Of a stretch of 47,586 nt of DNA, positions 31,943 through 40,477 are shown piece after piece. This DNA comes from Lentzea kentuckyensis (GTDB lineage Bacteria; Actinomycetota; Actinomycetes; Mycobacteriales; Pseudonocardiaceae): NCBI RefSeq assembly GCF_002150765.1, contig NZ_MUYM01000020.1, forward strand, positions 1 to 47,586, in the 5' to 3' direction. The translations under genes were made by a program, and so were the position numbers. The notes beneath the pieces were generated by a model, which worked only from the letters and a program-made list of their open reading frames with translations, did not search any database and had not been told where the DNA came from. Positions within the stretch are counted from its first letter, which is position 1; every line of letters starts with the position of its first letter.

Positions 31943-32827
31943 TCAGAGACTCATCAGGACCTTGGCGATGCTGATCGCGCCGGGGCCGATGATGACCACG
32001 AACATGGCCGGGAACAGGCACACTATCAGCGGAAACAGGATTTTTACGGGGACCTTCTGGGCCTGTTCCTCTGCTCGCTGGCGGCGGCGCAGGCGCATTT
32101 CGCGGGCCTGTTCGCGGAGCACTGAGGCGATGGGGACGCCCAGTTCGCCTGCTTGCGCCAGCGCTGAGACGAACGCTCGTAGCTCGGCGACGGTGGTGCG
32201 GTAGGTCAGGGCTCGGAGGGCCTCGTTGCGGGATTTGCCGATCTGCATCTCCTGCAGGACTCTTGCGCACTCCTGGGCCAGTGGGCCGTTGGTGTTGCGG
32301 GCCACCTGGGCCAGGGCGGCGTCGAAGCCCAGGCCTGCTTCCACGCACACGGTGAGCATGTCCAGGGCGTCCGGGAGGGCTCGGCGGATGTGCGTTTGGC
32401 GTTTCTGGCCCGCGTTCAGGAGCAGGAGGTCCGGGAGGAAGAAGCCGAAGACCGCGCCGAGGATCAGGCCGGTGATCAGGAAGCCCGCCGAGCGGAAGCC
32501 GAGCAGGGCGCCCAGGGCGGCGCCCAGCAGCAGGCCCAGGCCCTTGGCGGCCAGCACTCGGTCCGGGGTCCAGGTCGGCGGGTTGCCGGCCAGGTCCAGG
32601 CGGCGCTGGAGGGTCTGGGCCACGCCTGCGGGGGACAGGCGCAGGGCGATGGAACGCAGCCAGCTCGGGGAGGCCGTCACGTCGGTTTTGGCGACGACGG
32701 CGGCCGAGTAGCTGGTCTCGATCAGGGCCAGGGAGCCGGCGGCGGTCACGCGTGGTTTGGTCACCACCGCGACCACGGCGAGGGAGAGGGCGAGCAGAAG
32801 GCAGGCGAGCCCGACGTAGAGCACCAT
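31943..32827 (-). CDS. tadC: TadC, inner-membrane platform protein of the Tad pilus
   Basis: 294 aa, T2SS F domain. Membrane segments lie at the N-terminus (VGLACLLLALSLAVVAVV), the middle (GLGLLLGAALGALLGF...FLITGLILGAVFGFFLPDLLL) and the end (ILFPLIVCLFPAMFVVIIGPGAISI). The cytosolic F-domain reads ALPDALDMLTVCVEAGLGFDAALAQVARNTNGPLAQE and LRAFVSALAQAGELGVPIASVLREQAREMR. It pairs with TadB to anchor the TadA motor. The start is 1 nt after the tadB stop. Confidence 0.93.
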   Translation of the reverse strand: MVLYVGLACLLLALSLAVVAVVTKPRVTAAGSLALIETSYSAAVVAKTDVTASPSWLRSIALRLSPAGVAQTLQRRLDLAGNPPTWTPDRVLAAKGLGLLLGAALGALLGFRSAGFLITGLILGAVFGFFLPDLLLLNAGQKRQTHIRRALPDALDMLTVCVEAGLGFDAALAQVARNTNGPLAQECARVLQEMQIGKSRNEALRALTYRTTVAELRAFVSALAQAGELGVPIASVLREQAREMRLRRRQRAEEQAQKVPVKILFPLIVCLFPAMFVVIIGPGAISIAKVLMSL

Positions 32828-32828
32828 G

Positions 32829-34442
32829 TCACACCTCCACGCGCACGAGTTTGCGCATCCACAACGAGCCGAGGACGACGAACACAGCGGCGAACGCGAG
32901 CATCACGATGCCGATCAGCGTCGTGTAGAGCGGTCGCATGTAGTCCGCGCGGAACCAGAAGAGGAAGCCGGCCAGGAAGATCGGCAGGCCGACCAGGACG
33001 TAGGCCGACAGACGGCCCTCCGCGGACAGCGCGCGGACGTGGCGGCGGGTCTGGGAGCGGTCGCGCATGGTGGTGACGGTGTTCATCAGCACCTCGGCGA
33101 GGTTGCCGCCCACCTGGCGTTGGATGCGCACTGCCATGACGACCCAGGTCAGGTCGGCGCTGCGCATGCGGAGGGCTACTCGGTCCAGGGCGTCCTCCAG
33201 TTCGGCGCCGATGCGGGTGGCGGCCAGGGCGCGGGAGAACTCGCCCGCGATGGGCTGGGTGTCGTCACGCACCACGGCGTCGACCGACTGGGCCAGCGAG
33301 AAGCCGGAGCGCAGCGAGCTGGCGATCAGTTGCAGCACGTCCGGGAGCTGGTCGGCGAACGCGGCGCGGCGCTTCGAGGTGCGCGCCCTGACCACCAGGG
33401 CCGTCGCGAGCCAGCCGGTCAGCACGCCCAGTGGCACGCCGATCCACCACGTCGTGACGAGGGTCAGCAGGGCGGCGAGAACGGCCGAGGCGCAGAACCG
33501 CAGCAACGTCCACTCCGCCGCGCTCGCCCTGATCCCGGCCAGGTCGAGCCGGTCCGCGAGGCGTTCCGCGGTGACGTCGCTCATCACCCGGCGGGTCCAC
33601 ACCACGGCGGTCTGCGCGGCCTGGCTTTCTTCCGGCACCTCGGGCTCCTGGGTGCCGTAGTGCTCCAGGTGACGTTCGAGCTTGCGGCCGGTGGCGGAAC
33701 GGCGCGGTGTCAGCACCATCATCACGACGAAGAACACCACGACGAACGTGCCGGCGATCAGCACGCCGGCCTGCCAGTTCTGGCCGGGCGTCGGGGCAGG
33801 GACGGCGACCGGTGCCGGTGCGGGCGCCGGTGTCGCGACGGCGGTGGGCGGGGGCGGGACCGAGGAAGGCACGGCGAGCGCGGCGAAGGCGGCGGCCAGC
33901 GCGGCGGCGTCGGAGGCGGTCAGCAGACGTCCGCCCGCGGCCGCGGCGATCCGGCCCAGAGCCTGGTCGCTGTACTGGAAACCGATCACGTCCGTGGGCA
34001 CACCGGCGGCGGCGACCGCCGTGACGGCAGCGTCCACAGTGGACTTGGAGACGGTGTCCTCGCCGTCGGACACGATCACCATGCGGCGTTCGGTGATGCC
34101 CTGCAGAGCGGACAACCCGACCGGCACGGCGTCGAACAACGACGTGTCACCCTTGGCCTGCAACTGGTTCAGCGCACCGGTCACGGCGTTGCGGTCCGCG
34201 GTCGGCGCGAGCACCAGTGAGGGCTGCGACGAGAACGCGACCAGACCGACCTGCACGTCCGCGGGCAGGCTCGACACGTAGGTGGCGATCGCCTGTCGTG
34301 CGACGACGATCCGGTCCGGCGCCATCGAGCCGGAGGTGTCGAGCAGCACCACCACCCCGCGAGACGGTGCGGCAACGGCGAAAGCGCTGAACACGAACGT
34401 CAGCACGGCACCGATCAGGAACCCGGCGAGCACTCGCTTCAT
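32829..34442 (-). CDS. tadB: VWA domain-TadB fusion protein
   Basis: 537 aa, about 250 more than a plain TadB. Residues 1-27 are a signal peptide or anchor. A von Willebrand A domain follows with a complete MIDAS (DTSGSM near 35-40, plus VIVSDGED), then a Pro/Ala-rich linker and a membrane helix (VLIAGTFVVVFFVVMMVL). The TadB part has ADQLPDVLQLIASSLRSGFSLAQSVDAV and ends with two membrane helices. The VWA domain would lie outside the cell and could bind a protein or the growing pilus through a metal ion. The start ATG overlaps the tadA stop (ATGA). No frameshift or stop separates the two parts. Confidence 0.9.
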   Translation of the reverse strand: MKRVLAGFLIGAVLTFVFSAFAVAAPSRGVVVLLDTSGSMAPDRIVVARQAIATYVSSLPADVQVGLVAFSSQPSLVLAPTADRNAVTGALNQLQAKGDTSLFDAVPVGLSALQGITERRMVIVSDGEDTVSKSTVDAAVTAVAAAGVPTDVIGFQYSDQALGRIAAAAGGRLLTASDAAALAAAFAALAVPSSVPPPPTAVATPAPAPAPVAVPAPTPGQNWQAGVLIAGTFVVVFFVVMMVLTPRRSATGRKLERHLEHYGTQEPEVPEESQAAQTAVVWTRRVMSDVTAERLADRLDLAGIRASAAEWTLLRFCASAVLAALLTLVTTWWIGVPLGVLTGWLATALVVRARTSKRRAAFADQLPDVLQLIASSLRSGFSLAQSVDAVVRDDTQPIAGEFSRALAATRIGAELEDALDRVALRMRSADLTWVVMAVRIQRQVGGNLAEVLMNTVTTMRDRSQTRRHVRALSAEGRLSAYVLVGLPIFLAGFLFWFRADYMRPLYTTLIGIVMLAFAAVFVVLGSLWMRKLVRVEV

Positions 34443-35791
34443 CGGAGACCTCCCACGAACAGGTGCGGCGGAACCTCGATGCCGCGGTCCTTCAGCCGTT
34501 CCACGAAGTGCGGCCGCAGGCCGGTCGACTTCAGCTGACCGCGGTAGCGGCCGTGCTCGTCGACACCGGCGTGGAAGTCGAACTGGAAGATGTCCTGCAG
34601 CGTCACGACATCGCCCTCCATCCCGATGACCTCGGTGATGTGGGTGATCCGCCGCGTACCGTCCTTCAGCCGGGACTGGTGCACGATCAGGTCGATCGCG
34701 GACGCCATCTGCTCGCGGATCGCCCGCGCCGGCAGGTCCACGCCCGCCATCAGCACCATGGTCTCCAGGCGGGACAACGAGTCGCGCGGCGAGTTCGAGT
34801 GCACGGTGGTGATCGACCCGTCGTGGCCGGTGTTCATGGCCTGCAACATGTCCAGCGCGGCACCGTCGCGAACCTCGCCGACGATGATCCGGTCCGGCCG
34901 CATGCGCAGTGCGTTGCGGACGAGGTCGCGCACGGCCACCTCGCCGCGCGACTCGACGTTCGGCGGCCGGGCTTCCAGGCGCAGCACGTGGTCCTGGCGC
35001 AGCTGGAGCTCGGCGGCGTCCTCGATGGTGACGATGCGTTCGTCTGGCGGCACGAACGACGACAGCACGTTCAGCGACGTCGTCTTGCCGGAGCCGGTGC
35101 CGCCGCCGATCAGGATGTTCATCCGCCCGTGCACGCACGCCTGCAGCAGGTACGCGGTCGCCGGAGTGAGCGTGCCGAACCCGACCAGGTCGTCGACGGT
35201 GAACGGGTCGGCGGCGAACTTGCGGATCGTCAGCACCGAACCGTCCAGCGCGATCGGCGGCACGACGGCGTTGACGCGGCTGCCGTCGGGCAGGCGGGCG
35301 TCGACCATCGGGGACGCCTCGTCGACCCGGCGGCCGACCTTGGCGACGATCTTGTCGATGGTGCGGCGCAGGTGCGACTCGTCCGCGAACGCCACGGGCA
35401 CCGGTTCGAGACGTCCGGAGCGTTCCACGTAGACCTGGTCGAACCCGTTGACCATGATCTCGGAGATGCTCGGGTCGCGCAGGTAGGGCTCCAGCGGTCC
35501 GTGGCCGAGGATCTCGTCCAGGACCTCTGTCGCGACGCGGGCGCGGTCGGAGTTGGTCAGCGGCGTCTCGTCGCGTTCCAGCACCGCCTGCAACGTCTGG
35601 CGCACACGGGTTTCCAGCTCGCGCTGGTCGAGGTGCGCGTCGTAGAGCTTGGGGCCCAGCACGTCCAGCAGGCCCGCGTGCACGCTGCGCTTGACCTCGG
35701 CGAACGGGTCCGCCGTGCGGGTGTGCCGGCGCGGCTGAGGCGTCGGCGAACCGGATTCCCGTTGCGCGGCAATGCGATTGGCCAGGCTCAT
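34439..35791 (-). CDS. tadA: TadA/CpaF secretion ATPase
   Basis: 450 aa. A basic N-terminal arm and an N-terminal domain (ATEVLDEILGHGPLEPYLRDPSISEIMVNGFDQVYVERSGRLE) precede the ATPase core. The Walker A is GGGTGSGKTT, the Asp box VTIEDAAELQL, the Walker B RMRPDRIIVGEVRDGAALDMLQAMNTGHDGSITTVHSN with the His box. It powers pilin assembly on the TadB/TadC platform. ATG 35791 overlaps the tadZ stop by 3 nt; a GTG 9 nt upstream is also in frame. Confidence 0.95.
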   Translation of the reverse strand: MSLANRIAAQRESGSPTPQPRRHTRTADPFAEVKRSVHAGLLDVLGPKLYDAHLDQRELETRVRQTLQAVLERDETPLTNSDRARVATEVLDEILGHGPLEPYLRDPSISEIMVNGFDQVYVERSGRLEPVPVAFADESHLRRTIDKIVAKVGRRVDEASPMVDARLPDGSRVNAVVPPIALDGSVLTIRKFAADPFTVDDLVGFGTLTPATAYLLQACVHGRMNILIGGGTGSGKTTSLNVLSSFVPPDERIVTIEDAAELQLRQDHVLRLEARPPNVESRGEVAVRDLVRNALRMRPDRIIVGEVRDGAALDMLQAMNTGHDGSITTVHSNSPRDSLSRLETMVLMAGVDLPARAIREQMASAIDLIVHQSRLKDGTRRITHITEVIGMEGDVVTLQDIFQFDFHAGVDEHGRYRGQLKSTGLRPHFVERLKDRGIEVPPHLFVGGLR

Positions 35792-36942
35792 CGGAACCAC
35801 CTCTTCGACGTCTTGGCCGCGACCACGGGTTCGGCGAGCACGTGTTCGCGGGCGAACCGCGAGACCGCCTCGCTCACCGGATGCCTGGGCAGGTCCAGCA
35901 CGATCGGGTTGCCCTTGTTCACCGAGATCGGCACGTCGCGGCTGGACGGCACGTGCGCGCGGATGTCGCTGCGCACAACGCGGTCGATGTCGTCCATCGT
36001 CAGGCCGACCTTCGCGTCGGACCGGTTCAGCACGACCGAGCGGATGTCGTGCGCGTAGGACAGCAGGTCCAGCATGTCCAGCGTCACGCGCAGGTTCTTC
36101 AACGCCGGCACGTCCGGTGTGGTCAGCAGGACGTGGTGGTGCGAGGCGTCCATCGCGGCCAGCACGTGCTCGCTGAACGCAGAGGGGGTGTCGACCACGA
36201 CGAAGTCGAACATCGTCGGCAGCACCTCCAGCAGCTCGGTGACGAGCGAGGCCGGGATTCGTTCCGCGTCACCGGGTTCGACCGGCGCGAGCAGGGCGCT
36301 CAACCCCGGCCGGCAGGCGGTGAGCAACGACGACGCGCCCGTCGCGTCGACGTGACCGAGCATCCCGAGACCGTGCACGATCGTGCGGACGGGCTCGGCC
36401 CGCAGGCAGATGCCGACGTCGCCGAACGCGAGGTCGAGGTCCACCAGGCAGACCGACCGCTCACCGCCGGCCGCGAGCACCGCGGCGAGGTTCACCGCGA
36501 GCGTCGTCTTGCCGCAGCCGCCCTTCGCGGCGAACACGGTGATCACCTGGCCGTGCCTGCGCTCGTCGACACGGGGCTGGGGGACCCCGGTCACCTGCGC
36601 GGACAACGCCCGCGACCGAACACAGGCATCGACCAGGGACGCGAGGTCGTCCCGCGCGACCACCTCACGAACACCCGCGCGCAGTGCCTGCGTCAGCACG
36701 ACGACGTCCAGCACTTCGCGCAGCAGCACCACACCGACCGCGGGACGTTCGACCCGCATCGCCTCGGTGAAGGCGAGTGCCTCGTTCAGATCGATGGCCG
36801 AGCCGATGACGACGAGCGACTCGGCGGGATCGGCGGTGAGCAACCGGCGGGCCTCCACCAGCGTTTCGGCGGTCCGGACGTCACCGCCGAACGCGGGGGA
36901 GAGCTGTCCGGCGAGGGCGGCCGGTTCGCACAGGATCGTCAT
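35788..36942 (-). CDS. tadZ: TadZ/CpaE-like MinD-family ATPase
   Basis: 384 aa. An N-terminal receiver-like domain without an obvious phosphorylation site is followed by a MinD/ParA-type ATPase. The deviant Walker A is VFAAKGGCGKTTLAVNLA and the Walker B region VCLVDLDLAFGDVG, with FVVVDTPSAF. In Tad systems this protein places the pilus machine at its site in the cell. It overlaps tadA and starts 8 nt after cpaB. Confidence 0.93.
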   Translation of the reverse strand: MTILCEPAALAGQLSPAFGGDVRTAETLVEARRLLTADPAESLVVIGSAIDLNEALAFTEAMRVERPAVGVVLLREVLDVVVLTQALRAGVREVVARDDLASLVDACVRSRALSAQVTGVPQPRVDERRHGQVITVFAAKGGCGKTTLAVNLAAVLAAGGERSVCLVDLDLAFGDVGICLRAEPVRTIVHGLGMLGHVDATGASSLLTACRPGLSALLAPVEPGDAERIPASLVTELLEVLPTMFDFVVVDTPSAFSEHVLAAMDASHHHVLLTTPDVPALKNLRVTLDMLDLLSYAHDIRSVVLNRSDAKVGLTMDDIDRVVRSDIRAHVPSSRDVPISVNKGNPIVLDLPRHPVSEAVSRFAREHVLAEPVVAAKTSKRWFR

Positions 36943-36950
36943 GGCACGCC

Positions 36951-37700
36951 TCAGTTTCCGAACAGGGAGCGGTTGTCGACGCCGTTGCCGGGCTTGATCT
37001 CGGACTTGCCGCCGAGCAGTGCGAAGTAGAGCGTTCCGGTCTGCTGGCCGTGGATGAGCTTCTCCGCGTCCACCTGCTTGACCGCGACCGTGACGATCGC
37101 CTTGCCGACGTCGCCGTCCTCGGCCGCCTTCTTCTCGTCGACGACGGAGAGGACCTCGAGCCCGGTCAGCAGCAGCCGGGTGGACTGGTTGCGTTCGTAC
37201 TGCTTGGAAAGCCCGTCACCGGCCGGGGTGTTGCCCTGACCCTCCATCACGGTGAAGGTGTCGAACACCGCCACCTTGGAGCCCTTCTGGATGAGCCCGC
37301 CGGCCCGTTGCCACGCTTCGGTCGGCACGGTCACCGCGATCATCCCGTCGGGGATGGAGATGCCCTTGGCGAGTGAGGCCTGCTCGGTGAACAGCGTCTT
37401 CGTGACCAGCTGGCCCTCGGCGATCTCCGACGACGTCACCAGGTCGACGATCGAAGTGTCCAGTTCGGACAGTGTGTTCTCCGGGACGCTGCTCTTGGGC
37501 ATCTGCTGTTTGTCCACGAGCTTCATCACCGACTCGGCGGTCGTGCCGGCGGGGATGCGTTCCTTCGCGACGAGCACGGTGACGGCCTGCTGGCCCGCGA
37601 TCGCGCGGGAGTCGGCACTTTTGACGTAGAGGAACACCCCGGCGCTGCCGCAGACGGCCAGCAACACCGCCAGGATGATGATGAGAGCGCGGTTCTTCAT
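36951..37700 (-). CDS. cpaB: CpaB/RcpC-type Flp pilus assembly protein
   Basis: 249 aa. An N-terminal membrane helix (ALIIILAVLLAVCGSAGVFLYV) precedes a SAF domain (VTVLVAKERIPAGTTAESVMKLV...EIAEGQLVTKTLF) and the beta-rich RcpC core (MIAVTVPTEAWQRAGGLIQKGSKVAVFDTF). In gram-negative bacteria it works with the secretin; here, without an outer membrane, it would act at the cell surface or wall. First of the biogenesis block after the pseudopilin genes. Confidence 0.9.
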   Translation of the reverse strand: MKNRALIIILAVLLAVCGSAGVFLYVKSADSRAIAGQQAVTVLVAKERIPAGTTAESVMKLVDKQQMPKSSVPENTLSELDTSIVDLVTSSEIAEGQLVTKTLFTEQASLAKGISIPDGMIAVTVPTEAWQRAGGLIQKGSKVAVFDTFTVMEGQGNTPAGDGLSKQYERNQSTRLLLTGLEVLSVVDEKKAAEDGDVGKAIVTVAVKQVDAEKLIHGQQTGTLYFALLGGKSEIKPGNGVDNRSLFGN

Positions 37701-37715
37701 GACGACTCCTGGGAT

Positions 37716-38798
37716 TCAGCCGGTGAGCTGGACGATGCGGGCACCGAGATCGGGGCCGCCGATGGTGCCGGTGGAGGGGATGAGGCCCTGGACGAAGTAA
37801 CCCGCGATGCACTTGTCCGAGCCGGTGCACTCGTTCTTGTTGGTCAGCCAGTCCTTCTGCGACGCGCCGGGGATCCAGTACCCGGTGATCACGAACCCCG
37901 CGAAACCCGTCAGCGTGTACGTGCCGCCAGTGCCGGTGCCGCTCACGTTCTTGTAGATCGGCAGCCAGACGGGCTGGTGCGAGGACCACGACGCGGCCAA
38001 CGCGGTCTTGCAGTCCTTGCCGGCCGACGTGCCGGTGTCCGAGCTGTAGGTGTTGTTGTTGATCAGCACCGAGCAGTCGTTGTCCGCCTCGTCGACCCAG
38101 CCGAACTCACCGGGGCCGTCCGATCCGGAGGGACCGCTCGGGCAGCCGGTGCCGCTCGTCGTGTGCAGCTTGAGCACGCGGTGCGCCGACAACGGCGGTG
38201 TGGCGGGTGGTGTCGGGCCGTAGACCGTGCCGCCGGAGGTCGCCGTCGACCACTCGCACCACGAGATGGTGAGCGCGATGGTGGTCGCGGTCTTCGGCGG
38301 TCCCCACGCGGCGCGGGCACAGGCCAGGACGCGGGAACCCTCGTAGGAGGTGTTGCCTGCCAGGGCGCGGGCGAACGAGGGCGGGAGCAACGTGTCGCCG
38401 CCGGCGGTCTGCGTCGAGGTGTGCACGTCCACGTACTTGGTGCTGGAGGACGGTTTCGCGGGACAGTCGGTGATCTTGCCGGTGGAGGAGGGACAGGAGG
38501 ACAACACGCCGCTCCCGTCAAACCCGCACACTTTGTCCACAGTGGACACGTTGTCCCTGGCGTTGTGGTTCGCGTAGTAGTTGGCCTTGTTCACCAGGCA
38601 GGTCGACGCACCGGTGGCGCAGCCGCGGGCGACGGCGAGCGCACCCGCGTCGGCACCGTTCTGCAGCTCGGCGCGCTCCTGGTAGATGAAGCCGACGTCG
38701 ATGACGATCGCGCCCATGCCGAGCAGGACGCCGAAACCGAGCAGGATGGCGATGAGCACGCCGAGCGCGCCGCGGTCGTCGCCTTTCAGCCTTCGCAT
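37716..38798 (-). CDS. TadG-like surface protein
   Basis: 360 aa. The N-terminus DDRGALGVLIAILLGFGVLLGMGAIVIDVGFIYQERAELQNGADAGALAVARG is the TadE/TadG-type membrane anchor. It lacks the Glu at position +5 after the RG cleavage-like site, so processing by the prepilin peptidase is doubtful. The large extracellular part is rich in Ser/Thr/Gly with about a dozen Cys, predicting disulfides. The start overlaps the tadE stop by 13 nt. Confidence 0.85.
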   Translation of the reverse strand: MRRLKGDDRGALGVLIAILLGFGVLLGMGAIVIDVGFIYQERAELQNGADAGALAVARGCATGASTCLVNKANYYANHNARDNVSTVDKVCGFDGSGVLSSCPSSTGKITDCPAKPSSSTKYVDVHTSTQTAGGDTLLPPSFARALAGNTSYEGSRVLACARAAWGPPKTATTIALTISWCEWSTATSGGTVYGPTPPATPPLSAHRVLKLHTTSGTGCPSGPSGSDGPGEFGWVDEADNDCSVLINNNTYSSDTGTSAGKDCKTALAASWSSHQPVWLPIYKNVSGTGTGGTYTLTGFAGFVITGYWIPGASQKDWLTNKNECTGSDKCIAGYFVQGLIPSTGTIGGPDLGARIVQLTG

Positions 38799-39178
38799 GG
38801 CATGACTCCCTTGGCGCTCAACGTGATCGGATCGCCGAAGCTGCCGTCGCCGAACAGGCCGGCGAGGCCGCCGACCGGGGTCACGAAGTTGAACGTGTGG
38901 GTGACCGTCACCGTGGCGTCGCCGCCCGTACCGGACGGGCAGGCGTCGACCGAGACGCCGATGTCGAGCCCCGAGGCGGCAGTCTCCGCACGGCTGGCGG
39001 CACCGGTCTGTTTCAACGCCGTCACGCGGACGCCTTCCCGTGCTGCCTGGGTGATGGTGATCTGGGCGCGCAGGGCGAGCCCGAAGTCGACGATGCCCAT
39101 CACCAGCACGAGCAGGATGGGCATCAGCAGAGCGACTTCGACAGCGGTCGCGCCGCGATCGCGAGCTTTCTTGGTCAT
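38786..39178 (-). CDS. tadE: TadE-like pseudopilin
   Basis: 130 aa. The N-terminus DRGATAVEVALLMPILLVLVMGIVDFGLALRAQ is the pseudopilin motif: G, then ATAVE with Glu +5, then the hydrophobic helix. The prepilin peptidase (39797) should cleave after Gly. It has two Cys toward the C-terminus. ATG 39178. Confidence 0.92.
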   Translation of the reverse strand: MTKKARDRGATAVEVALLMPILLVLVMGIVDFGLALRAQITITQAAREGVRVTALKQTGAASRAETAASGLDIGVSVDACPSGTGGDATVTVTHTFNFVTPVGGLAGLFGDGSFGDPITLSAKGVMPCEG

Positions 39179-39244
39179 GACCGCTCCGAAGAAAGGTGCG
39201 CGACCGGCGGAGGGGATTCGCCGGCCGCGCGGGACAGGAGACGT

Positions 39245-39403
39245 TCAGCCGTCGATGACGTCGGCGATGAAGTCGAACATCGCGGCCATGTTGGTGCCGA
39301 CGGCCGTGATGGCCACCATCGCCGCGACGACGATCAACGCCAGCATCAGGCCGTACTCGACGGCCGTGGCACCGCGGTCAACGTCACGCCGACGGGTCGT
39401 CAC
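39245..39403 (-). CDS. flp: Flp-type pilin (second copy)
   Basis: 52 aa. VTTRRRDVDRG then ATAVEYGLMLALIVVAAMVAITAVGTNM: the Flp signature G|ATAVEY with Glu +5 and Tyr +6, followed by the assembly helix. The GTG start overlaps the first pilin stop by 4 nt (GTGA), so both are translated from the same mRNA. It lacks the longer N-terminal leader of copy 1. Confidence 0.88.
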   Translation of the reverse strand: MTTRRRDVDRGATAVEYGLMLALIVVAAMVAITAVGTNMAAMFDFIADVIDG

Positions 39404-39591
39404 GTGAGTTCTGCCGCGATCTCGTTGAACAGCGCGAGCAGGTTGGTGCCGACCAGTGCGACGCCCGCGATGATCACGATCGCGATGAGGGCGACCATCA
39501 GGCCGTACTCGACGGCTGTGGCGCCGCGATCGTCGTTCTCGCGCTTGATGTGGTTGAGGAACGTCTGCACGTAGCTGAGGAACGTGAGCAT
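39400..39591 (-). CDS. flp: Flp-type pilin (first copy)
   Basis: 63 aa. A basic leader MLTFLSYVQTFLNHIKREND precedes DRG|ATAVEYGLMVALIAIVIIAGVALVGTNLLALFNEIAAELT, with the processing site after Gly. Mature length is about 40 residues, as usual for Flp pilins. ATG 39591 has GGAGA upstream. It is first in the minus-strand pilus operon. Confidence 0.93.
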   Translation of the reverse strand: MLTFLSYVQTFLNHIKRENDDRGATAVEYGLMVALIAIVIIAGVALVGTNLLALFNEIAAELT

Positions 39592-39632
39592 GACGGTCTC
39601 CTGGGGAATTGGATTCCGGATTCGGACACCGC

Positions 39633-39722
39633 AACTCTGCGTGACGACCGATATTGTTCGGTATCGGGCGAAGAGGTGTAACGAACACGCAGTTAGGGGG
39701 ACATGTCGGTCGATCGGGGGAC
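39633..39722. promoter_or_regulatory. Regulatory region between flp and tadV
   Basis: CCGATA-TTGTTCGG-TATCGG (39648-39667) is a perfect 6-bp dyad. It lies within a wider imperfect dyad, AACTCTGCGTG (39633-39643) facing CACGCAGTT (39686-39694). Next come two direct copies of GGGGGACA 20 bp apart (39695-39722) and CATGTCGGTC. The region controls divergent pilin and peptidase genes. Confidence 0.45.
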
Positions 39723-39796
39723 ACGCTGTCGACCTGTCGGCCAGACCTGCCTTCGTCACGTTCCGTTGTGCACCAGAGCGACCTACCGTCGCTCAC

Positions 39797-40405
39797 ATGA
39801 CTCTTCTCTGGGCCGTCGGAGGCGCTGTCGGAGGACTAGCCTCCGGTGTCGCGCTGCGCGAGCTGGTCAACCGGTTCACGCGCACCGGCATCGCGTTGCC
39901 GCTCGTGTCGGCCGCCGTCCTGGCGGTGCTCGCGACCAAGTTCGCCGGCTCGGTGGAGGTCCTCGCGTTCGCGTGCCTGGGCGCGGTCGGCGTCGCGCTC
40001 GCGTTCATCGACACGGCCGTGCGGCGGCTGCCGGACGTGCTGACGCTGCCCGCGTACCCGGCGGTGCTGATCCTGCTGACCGTCGCCGCGCTGACCGGTG
40101 GCAGCATCGGCGCGCTTGGCCGTGCGGTGTTCGGCGGGCTGCTGCTCGCGTTCGTCTACCGGGTGCTGGAGTTCGTGAACCCGGCGGGGATGGGCTACGG
40201 CGACGTGAAGCTGTCCGGCGTCGTCGGGATGGCGCTTGCCTGGCTCGGCTGGCCGGTGCTGCTGCTCGGCGCCGCGCTCGCGTTCGTCCTGTCGGCCGTG
40301 GTGTCGCTGGTCCTGTTGCTCCTGCGGAAGGTCACGCTCAAGAGCACGCTGCCGTTCGGGCCGTTCATGTTGCTCGGCGCGTTCACCGCGGTGTTGCTGA
40401 GCTGA
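39797..40405 (+). CDS. tadV: Prepilin peptidase (A24 family, TadV-like)
   Basis: 202 aa, about six membrane helices. Both catalytic Asp motifs are present: AFIDTAVRRLPD and GMGYGDVKL (the GxGD aspartyl protease site). Compared with type IV peptidases it is short and has no N-terminal methylase domain, as for TadV. It cleaves the Flp pilins and TadE. ATG 39797 lies 7 nt after TACCGT, fitting a leaderless message. It is divergent from the pilin operon. Confidence 0.93.
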   Translation: MTLLWAVGGAVGGLASGVALRELVNRFTRTGIALPLVSAAVLAVLATKFAGSVEVLAFACLGAVGVALAFIDTAVRRLPDVLTLPAYPAVLILLTVAALTGGSIGALGRAVFGGLLLAFVYRVLEFVNPAGMGYGDVKLSGVVGMALAWLGWPVLLLGAALAFVLSAVVSLVLLLLRKVTLKSTLPFGPFMLLGAFTAVLLS

Positions 40406-40477
40406 CGCCTGGTTCGCCCTTCCGCAGCGCCGTTCCGCCACCTACAGTGTGCTCTCAATCCGCTTGGGGAGGCGGAG

